From Candidatus Niyogiibacteriota bacterium (GTDB lineage Bacteria; Patescibacteriota; Minisyncoccia; 1-14-0-10-42-19), in NCBI GenBank assembly GCA_016204155.1, contig JACQLG010000008.1:1-10298 (forward strand): 10,298 nt of DNA. The letters run 5' to 3'. How positions within the stretch are numbered: the stretch's first letter is position 1; every line of letters begins with the position of its first letter. A program made the position numbers and the translations under genes. Positions 6,985-10,298 of this stretch are shown piece by piece. Below the pieces are notes generated by a model, which searched no databases, was not told where the DNA came from, and saw nothing but the letters and a program-made list of their open reading frames with translations.

Positions 6985-7767
6985 TTAGACATTTTTGAGT
7001 GAGTTTTTGGCTTGAGAAAGAGCATCTTCGAAAAATCTTTCCGGATCACCCACACAACCAAGAAAGTTTTCTTTTGTGGCGCACATGAAGTGATTCAGCG
7101 AAGTAGGAACATAGCGGTTCATCACTTCAGTAAACCCCCAGCTTATAAGACGATTTTTCGATTCTATCAGAGGCCCGAAAGAAACTCCTAGCGTTTGTTC
7201 TAGAATAGCTGCAGGAATCTCGACGAGTGGTATAGGATCCCTTGGCCAGTGGTCCCATATCATCTTTTCCATAACACCAAAGGGGGGTTCGAGGAGAGAG
7301 TGATATGAAATTCTTGTAAGCTTTTCTCCAACTTCTTTCCAGAAGAGTGGATTCCCCTTCTCAGACTTATGTCCCATCATGCGCCCCCAAATATCTGGAG
7401 GATTTGTTATATGCATGCGAGCAAACCAGGGTGTAAAGATTGCAGCCGTGAGTATCCGGAGTAGTCCTCTTCCTTGGTAATCCGGACGGATAAAGAATCC
7501 CCCGCTATCGAAATGGTTTCCGTCATTTTTGAGGATTAAATGATCATTGCTGATGGTAAAGTATACAAAGTCTTTCTTCTCTGCGACCCACGCGACTGCG
7601 ATCAATTCTCCCTTATGTCTGACGCCGAAGATAAAAAGATCTATTCCTATGTGACTTCTTATCCATAGAGGGTCTTTTGGACTGCGCAGGTCATGCGGCG
7701 CATAGTTCGAATACAAGCGTATCACGTCATCAATGTCATCTTCACCGAGCAGAAGAGCCTCCACCAT
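6985..7767 (-). CDS. GNAT-fold acyltransferase, resembling arginine N-succinyltransferase (AstA)
   Basis: This is a 260-residue GNAT-type protein. Motif A, which binds the acyl-CoA pyrophosphate, is FFIRPDYQGRGLLR (91-104) with the expected Q-G-R-G-L. The C-terminal half follows the AstA/AruG layout as I remember it: a G-x-x-L/P-FWKEVG segment (138-147), then P-(I/P)-x-L-V-E-I-P (178-185), then a WGF strand (210-212) where AstA has an EGF. AstA adds succinyl from succinyl-CoA to the alpha-amine of arginine; family members are about 340 residues, so this is shorter. No other ast pathway gene is nearby, so a different amine acceptor is likely. It has a strong AAGGAGG eight bases upstream of the ATG and its own predicted promoter at 7804-7833, although it also lies downstream of the aminotransferase on the same strand. 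GNAT assignment is fairly secure; the AstA relation is an inference. Confidence 0.82.
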   Translation of the reverse strand: MVEALLLGEDDIDDVIRLYSNYAPHDLRSPKDPLWIRSHIGIDLFIFGVRHKGELIAVAWVAEKKDFVYFTISNDHLILKNDGNHFDSGGFFIRPDYQGRGLLRILTAAIFTPWFARMHITNPPDIWGRMMGHKSEKGNPLFWKEVGEKLTRISYHSLLEPPFGVMEKMIWDHWPRDPIPLVEIPAAILEQTLGVSFGPLIESKNRLISWGFTEVMNRYVPTSLNHFMCATKENFLGCVGDPERFFEDALSQAKNSLKNV

Positions 7768-7775
7768 TGTTTATG

Positions 7776-7783
7776 TCCTCCTT
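7776..7783 (-). promoter_or_regulatory. Strong ribosome binding site for the GNAT gene
   Basis: On the minus strand AAGGAGGA lies eight bases before the ATG at 7767. This supports the chosen start and contrasts with the weak or missing sites before the ligase and aminotransferase genes. Confidence 0.75.
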
Positions 7784-7803
7784 GATATGAAGTCTTGATT
7801 GGT

Positions 7804-7833
7804 ATAGTAGAATAAACTCTTCATATCTGTCAA
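7804..7833 (-). promoter_or_regulatory. Predicted sigma70 promoter for the GNAT gene
   Basis: On the minus strand a perfect TTGACA (7828-7833) is followed after 18 bp by TACTAT (7804-7809), a 4 of 6 match to TATAAT. It sits in the 108-bp gap between the aminotransferase stop and the GNAT start, so the GNAT gene can be expressed independently. Confidence 0.55.
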
Positions 7834-7875
7834 ACCGTTGTTTCGAAATACCGGAAGTATTCTCTTTAGCTCGTA

Positions 7876-9027
7876 TTATTTAAACGTATTAAAGAATGCC
7901 TTGATGGTTTGACATACAAATTCTGTATCGCCTTTTGACATAGAGTTGTTGAGTGGTAACGAAATCATTTCAGAGGATATTTGATCAGAAACGGGAAAAT
8001 TTCCTCTTTTATATCCGGTTTTGAACGCGGAAAAGTATGGCAATGGAACCGGATAATGAATCATGGGTTTAAGATGTGGTTTTTTTCGGAGTGAAGTGCG
8101 AAGGTATTTGAATAGTTCATCTCGTTTTTGAGTCCTGATGACAAAGCGATACCAAACACGTTCTGTTTTTTCTTTATTTTGGGGCAGTATGATATCGCCA
8201 ATGTTATATAGTAATTCCTTATAATAGAAAGCAAGCTTCCGTCGATGTTCAAGCCAATAGTTAAAAAACGGTAGTTTTGCAAGAAGTATAGCTGCGTGAA
8301 TTTCTTGAATCTTTGCACTGATACCGACCGTAGGGTAGTCATAATAACGAGTTCTTGTACCAAAGAGCCGCATTCGGTCGATTTCCTCAACAAGGTATGG
8401 ATCTTTGACGATAACAGCGCCCGCGTTTCCGGGGGCAGCAAAAATCTTTGTTGAAGAAAAACTAAGACAGCCGATGTCGCCAATAGTCCCCGCTTCGCTC
8501 CACTTCCCGTCAATTTCAACTTTTGCTCCGAAAGATTGTGCGGCATCTTCAATGACAAAGAGCCGGCGTTGTCTCGCGATATCCAAAATTCTTTTTATTC
8601 GTCCTGTTGGTTGTCCGAATAGATGCGCAACAATGATAGCTTTTGTTTTTGAGGATATTTTTTTTTCTACCATGGCAGGGTCGATCGCGTAGTCGTCATC
8701 TCGTATGTCAACAAAAATCGGGGTGGCACCGACCCAACTTATAGAAGAGGCGGGCGGGATACAACTAAATGCGGGGACAATAACTTCGTCTCCCGCCCCG
8801 ATCTTTAACGCTTTGAGAGCAAGAATAAGAGCATCGGTGCCACTCGCTGTCCCCAGTGTTGAAATGTTGTTCAGTCTTTCCGAAAGTAAAATTTCAAACT
8901 TATTTGTATAAAAGCGGCCAATAGAGCCATCTTTAGCATCTTTCTCTATGACGCGGGAAACTGCCCGCTTTACGGCGAGTTTTTGTACTAGTGCTATAAT
9001 GCTTTTTTTAAAAAAATGTAAGTGCAT
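7876..9027 (-). CDS. DegT/DnrJ/EryC1/StrS-family PLP-dependent aminotransferase
   Basis: The protein has 383 residues, normal for the family, and the fold-type I PLP signature is complete. GTASGTDAL (59-67) lies in the phosphate-binding region. GDEVIVPAFSCIPPASSI (79-96) and GATPIFVDI (100-108) follow. EDAAQSFGA (160-168) holds the Asp that contacts the pyridine nitrogen (D161) and the stacking Gln (Q164). SFSSTKIFAAPGNAGAV (189-205) holds the likely PLP lysine K194. KIQEIHAAIL (239-248) and HYPVPLP (324-330) complete the active site at the dimer interface. Members usually transfer an amine from glutamate to a nucleotide-linked keto-sugar, making amino sugars such as perosamine or viosamine for surface glycans or natural products. 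The particular sugar cannot be predicted here. The ribosome site is weak (GATAAAG just before the ATG). A minus-strand promoter is predicted at 9092-9119. The GNAT gene follows on the same strand. Confidence 0.93.
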   Translation of the reverse strand: MHLHFFKKSIIALVQKLAVKRAVSRVIEKDAKDGSIGRFYTNKFEILLSERLNNISTLGTASGTDALILALKALKIGAGDEVIVPAFSCIPPASSISWVGATPIFVDIRDDDYAIDPAMVEKKISSKTKAIIVAHLFGQPTGRIKRILDIARQRRLFVIEDAAQSFGAKVEIDGKWSEAGTIGDIGCLSFSSTKIFAAPGNAGAVIVKDPYLVEEIDRMRLFGTRTRYYDYPTVGISAKIQEIHAAILLAKLPFFNYWLEHRRKLAFYYKELLYNIGDIILPQNKEKTERVWYRFVIRTQKRDELFKYLRTSLRKKPHLKPMIHYPVPLPYFSAFKTGYKRGNFPVSDQISSEMISLPLNNSMSKGDTEFVCQTIKAFFNTFK

Positions 9028-9091
9028 CTTTATCTATCTATGGGAAAATCGCCGATGTTTTCGATTCAATCCCTATTTTGTTTATCATCGA

Positions 9092-9119
9092 CATTATAAA
9101 CCCAAAGGCGCACCCGGCA
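9092..9119 (-). promoter_or_regulatory. Predicted promoter for the aminotransferase gene
   Basis: On the minus strand TTGCCG (9114-9119) lies 16 bp upstream of a perfect TATAAT (9092-9097). Transcription would start near 9085, about 57 bases before the ATG. The -10 is exact, the -35 matches 4 of 6. Confidence 0.5.
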
Positions 9120-9232
9120 AAATTTTTATTGCTCCGAAGGTGGCACTCCGGATGCGTGGCTGGAAAATAATGGACGATAAAAAACGGATAGCTACTCTTA
9201 TGTATTCAGGTCGTTATTGGTAGCCAATGCTC

Positions 9233-9261
9233 TTGACAGCGCTCTGTAAAAAGTCCATTAT
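9233..9261 (+). promoter_or_regulatory. Predicted sigma70 promoter for the 89-aa secreted protein
   Basis: A perfect TTGACA (9233-9238) and CATTAT (9256-9261, 4 of 6) are separated by 17 bp. The start of transcription would be near 9268, about 20 bases before the ATG. TATAAA at 9259-9264 overlaps but would need a 20-bp spacer. Confidence 0.55.
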
Positions 9262-9288
9262 AAAGTAAACACCAAAAGGAGGCTGGCG

Positions 9289-9558
9289 ATGAAAAGTGTA
9301 ATCGTTTTTCTGCTTCTTTCTGCCATCTTCAGTCCGGCGAGTGTGTTCGGGCAAGACAGCAAGAACAAGCAGAACGACTGGATGGAATCAGCGATGCAAG
9401 CACTTCTGGAGGATGATGCATCCGATTCACGTGAAAAGAGGACTGCACAGGCGTCCTGCGAAAAGAAGGCGAAGACGTATGAAGAGAAGACATACTGCTT
9501 CATTCCCGAAGCATTCAAAAAGGATTCCTCTCTCTTGGTGAAATATCCCCTCCCCTGA
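9289..9558 (+). CDS. Small secreted protein of unknown function, 89 aa
   Basis: The peptide opens with a clear signal sequence (MKSVIVFLLLSAIF, likely cleavage after VFG or nearby at about residue 21). The mature part of about 68 residues is highly charged, with an acidic stretch EDDASDSRE and Lys-rich segments. It has two cysteines, C57 and C70, that could form a disulfide after export. The ATG is preceded by AAGGAGG (9276-9282) and the promoter at 9233. The stop codon lies inside the loop of the following terminator hairpin. An overlapping frame from 9341 is basic and low in complexity and lacks these signals, so it is taken as a shadow. I do not recognise a family; the good expression signals and secretion signal argue for a real gene. 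Confidence 0.75.
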   Translation: MKSVIVFLLLSAIFSPASVFGQDSKNKQNDWMESAMQALLEDDASDSREKRTAQASCEKKAKTYEEKTYCFIPEAFKKDSSLLVKYPLP

Positions 9559-9580
9559 AAATGCGGGAGGGAAATTTATT
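9548..9580 (+). terminator. Hairpin terminator of the 89-aa protein gene
   Basis: CCCTCCC (9548-9554) pairs with GGGAGGG (9565-9571), with a 10-base loop that contains the TGA stop codon. AAATTTATTTTC follows; the T-tract is interrupted, so efficiency is uncertain. The stem overlaps the last codons of the gene. Confidence 0.6.
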
Positions 9581-9639
9581 TTCTGATATTAATGCTTGGT
9601 AATAATTTTGCATTGTGATACATATGAGATATTTTCTAC

Positions 9640-9678
9640 AAAAATAAAACGTCCCTCTCGCCGTAGCGATTGGGACGT
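9640..9678 (-). terminator. Rho-independent terminator of the 141-aa protein gene
   Basis: ACGTCCC (9649-9655) pairs with GGGACGT (9672-9678). An inner stem TCGC/GCGA (9658-9661 and 9666-9669) closes a CGTA loop. On the minus strand TTTTATTTTTG follows. It begins 16 bases beyond the stop codon. Confidence 0.85.
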
Positions 9679-9693
9679 GTTTGGGATGACACG

Positions 9694-10119
9694 TCAGACG
9701 TCCTGTTTTGAAACTCTTTTGAACTCAAACGTGCCGCTCTCGTATTGATTCTTATACTTTCCTTTGATGACTAGCGGGCTCTCTAACCAGAACACCATTT
9801 CGCTCCCGCCGCCCTCAATACCGCTTGAGGCAGCATCGATTACGATTCTGCCGTCGTCCTCGATCTTGCCAATCGACATGGAGCTATACGCGGGAGCTGG
9901 CGGCTTCACTACCTGGAACATCACAATTGTGGCGATCCTGGTGTCGACGTCCACGGTAATTATCGCAGCCATAGGCGCAGTGTCGCTCTTAGCATCCGAA
10001 ACCCATTTTCCAGCCCATCGACCGTAGAATAGTTTGGGATCAAGATTTTCAGCAATTGCGATAGAGCTCACCGCGAGAATTGCCACAACCATCAACGACC
10101 TGATAGCTTTCTTTATCAT
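9694..10119 (-). CDS. Small secreted protein of unknown function, 141 aa
   Basis: An N-terminal signal peptide is clear: MIKK, a hydrophobic core, and a likely cut after AIA at residue 23. The mature domain of about 118 residues is predicted to be beta-rich. It opens with FYGRWAGKWV (31-40), a pattern reminiscent of the first strand of lipocalin-like barrels (G-x-W). Alternating hydrophobic strands follow, ending with ESGTFEFKRV. It has no cysteine in the mature part. The gene is a complete unit: near-consensus promoter (10146-10174), GAGGAGG before the ATG, and a strong terminator. The lipocalin resemblance is a fold-level guess; no ligand or partner is implied. Confidence 0.85.
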   Translation of the reverse strand: MIKKAIRSLMVVAILAVSSIAIAENLDPKLFYGRWAGKWVSDAKSDTAPMAAIITVDVDTRIATIVMFQVVKPPAPAYSSMSIGKIEDDGRIVIDAASSGIEGGGSEMVFWLESPLVIKGKYKNQYESGTFEFKRVSKQDV

Positions 10120-10145
10120 CGTATCCTCCTCTTGGATCTTTTTTA

Positions 10146-10174
10146 ACTATAAAGTGTATTTAATTTTTTGTCAA
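10146..10174 (-). promoter_or_regulatory. Near-consensus sigma70 promoter for the 141-aa protein gene
   Basis: On the minus strand TTGACA (10169-10174, perfect) is followed by exactly 17 bp and TATAGT (10146-10151, 5 of 6). The spacer is A/T-rich. The gene's ribosome site GAGGAGG follows about 20 bases later. This is the strongest promoter in the window. Confidence 0.8.
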
Positions 10175-10179
10175 GCATT

Positions 10180-10220
10180 CGTAATGGTTCAATAGCTTTG
10201 CATCACCCTGGGGCATTACG
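10180..10220. repeat. Short inverted repeat between a promoter and the right-edge gene
   Basis: CGTAATG (10180-10186) and CATTACG (10214-10220) are perfect 7-bp inverted arms 27 bases apart. The right arm lies eight bases before the ATG at 10229. It could be an operator, a structured leader or part of a mobile-element end. No second copy is visible in the window. Confidence 0.35.
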
Positions 10221-10228
10221 CTATGGGT

Positions 10229-10298
10229 ATGCCATATACCACAAATCAATATATTCCCCGCCTTCGCATGAAGGCCGCACAATTAGTGATTCAAGACG
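10229..10298 (+). CDS. Partial gene, N-terminus only; probable transposase/HTH protein cut by the window edge
   Basis: From the ATG at 10229 the frame is open to the last base, giving 23 codons that begin MPYTTNQYIPRLR and continue MKAAQLV. I associate the pattern MPYTTN-x-Y-x-P-(R/K)-x-R-x-x-A-x-x-L-V with the start of a helix-turn-helix domain in transposase/integrase-type proteins (IS481-like) that are frequent in CPR genomes. This comes from memory of the motif. An in-frame ATG two codons earlier (10223) is an alternative start. The ribosome site is poor (TGGGG at 10209-10213), and a GGTAT/ATACC hairpin (10226-10240) spans the start codon. Confidence 0.5.
   Translation, partial: MPYTTNQYIPRLRMKAAQLVIQD

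Noticed and set aside
7847..7861. AATAC/GTATT hairpin as terminator of the aminotransferase gene
   Set aside because: The stem is only 5 bp and A/T-rich, and on the minus strand there is no U-tract after it. Readthrough into the GNAT gene remains possible.
8061..8558. Minus-strand 165-codon frame within the aminotransferase gene
   Set aside because: It lies in another frame of the same strand inside a gene with every family motif, and its peptide has no recognisable pattern.
9341..9541. Overlapping plus-strand 66-codon frame within the 89-aa gene
   Set aside because: It is a low-complexity Arg-rich peptide with no ribosome site, while the overlapping 89-aa frame has a signal peptide, a ribosome site and a promoter.

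Overview
The window is bacterial and looks like an accessory region for surface and small-molecule chemistry. It has sigma70-type promoters (TTGACA boxes about 17 bp from TATAAT-like boxes), AGGAGG-type ribosome sites before some genes, and rho-independent hairpin terminators. Composition is moderately AT-rich. There is no rRNA, tRNA or core housekeeping gene to place the organism. The single-pass surface-anchored beta-propeller and the start of a right-edge gene (MPYTTNQY...), which resembles mobile-element genes I associate with Patescibacteria/CPR genomes, make a CPR-type bacterium plausible, but this is a low-confidence guess.

Layout. (1) 31-2319, plus: a large exported beta-propeller protein built from about a dozen YVTN-like repeats, with a C-terminal membrane anchor. 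(2) 2494-3114, plus: a secreted 206-aa protein of unknown function, alone between its own promoter and terminator. (3) 3246-6888: a divergent block. A SAM methyltransferase and a PaaK/CapK-type adenylate-forming ligase run leftward as a tight pair. A second, divergent-sequence PaaK/CapK-like protein runs rightward. The 59-bp gap between them carries a perfect 14-bp palindrome. (4) 6985-9027, minus: a GNAT acyltransferase whose C-terminal half resembles arginine N-succinyltransferase (AstA), and upstream of it a DegT/DnrJ/EryC1/StrS PLP aminotransferase. A bidirectional terminator separates this block from the rightward ligase. (5) 9289-9558, plus, and 9694-10119, minus: two small secreted proteins of unknown function, convergent, each with a strong promoter, a strong ribosome site and a terminator. 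(6) 10229-10298, plus: the first 23 codons of a gene cut by the window edge, probably a transposase or HTH protein.

How the genes may work together. The central five genes (methyltransferase, two acid-activating ligase homologues, acyl-CoA-dependent N-acyltransferase, sugar-type aminotransferase) form a plausible chemical series. The aminotransferase would install an amine on a keto-sugar or similar substrate. A ligase would activate a carboxylic acid, the GNAT enzyme would acylate the amine, and the methyltransferase would modify acid or product. No glycosyltransferase, flippase or nucleotide-sugar dehydratase is in the window, so substrate and product cannot be named. The flanking secreted proteins look like independent one-gene units and need not belong to this pathway.
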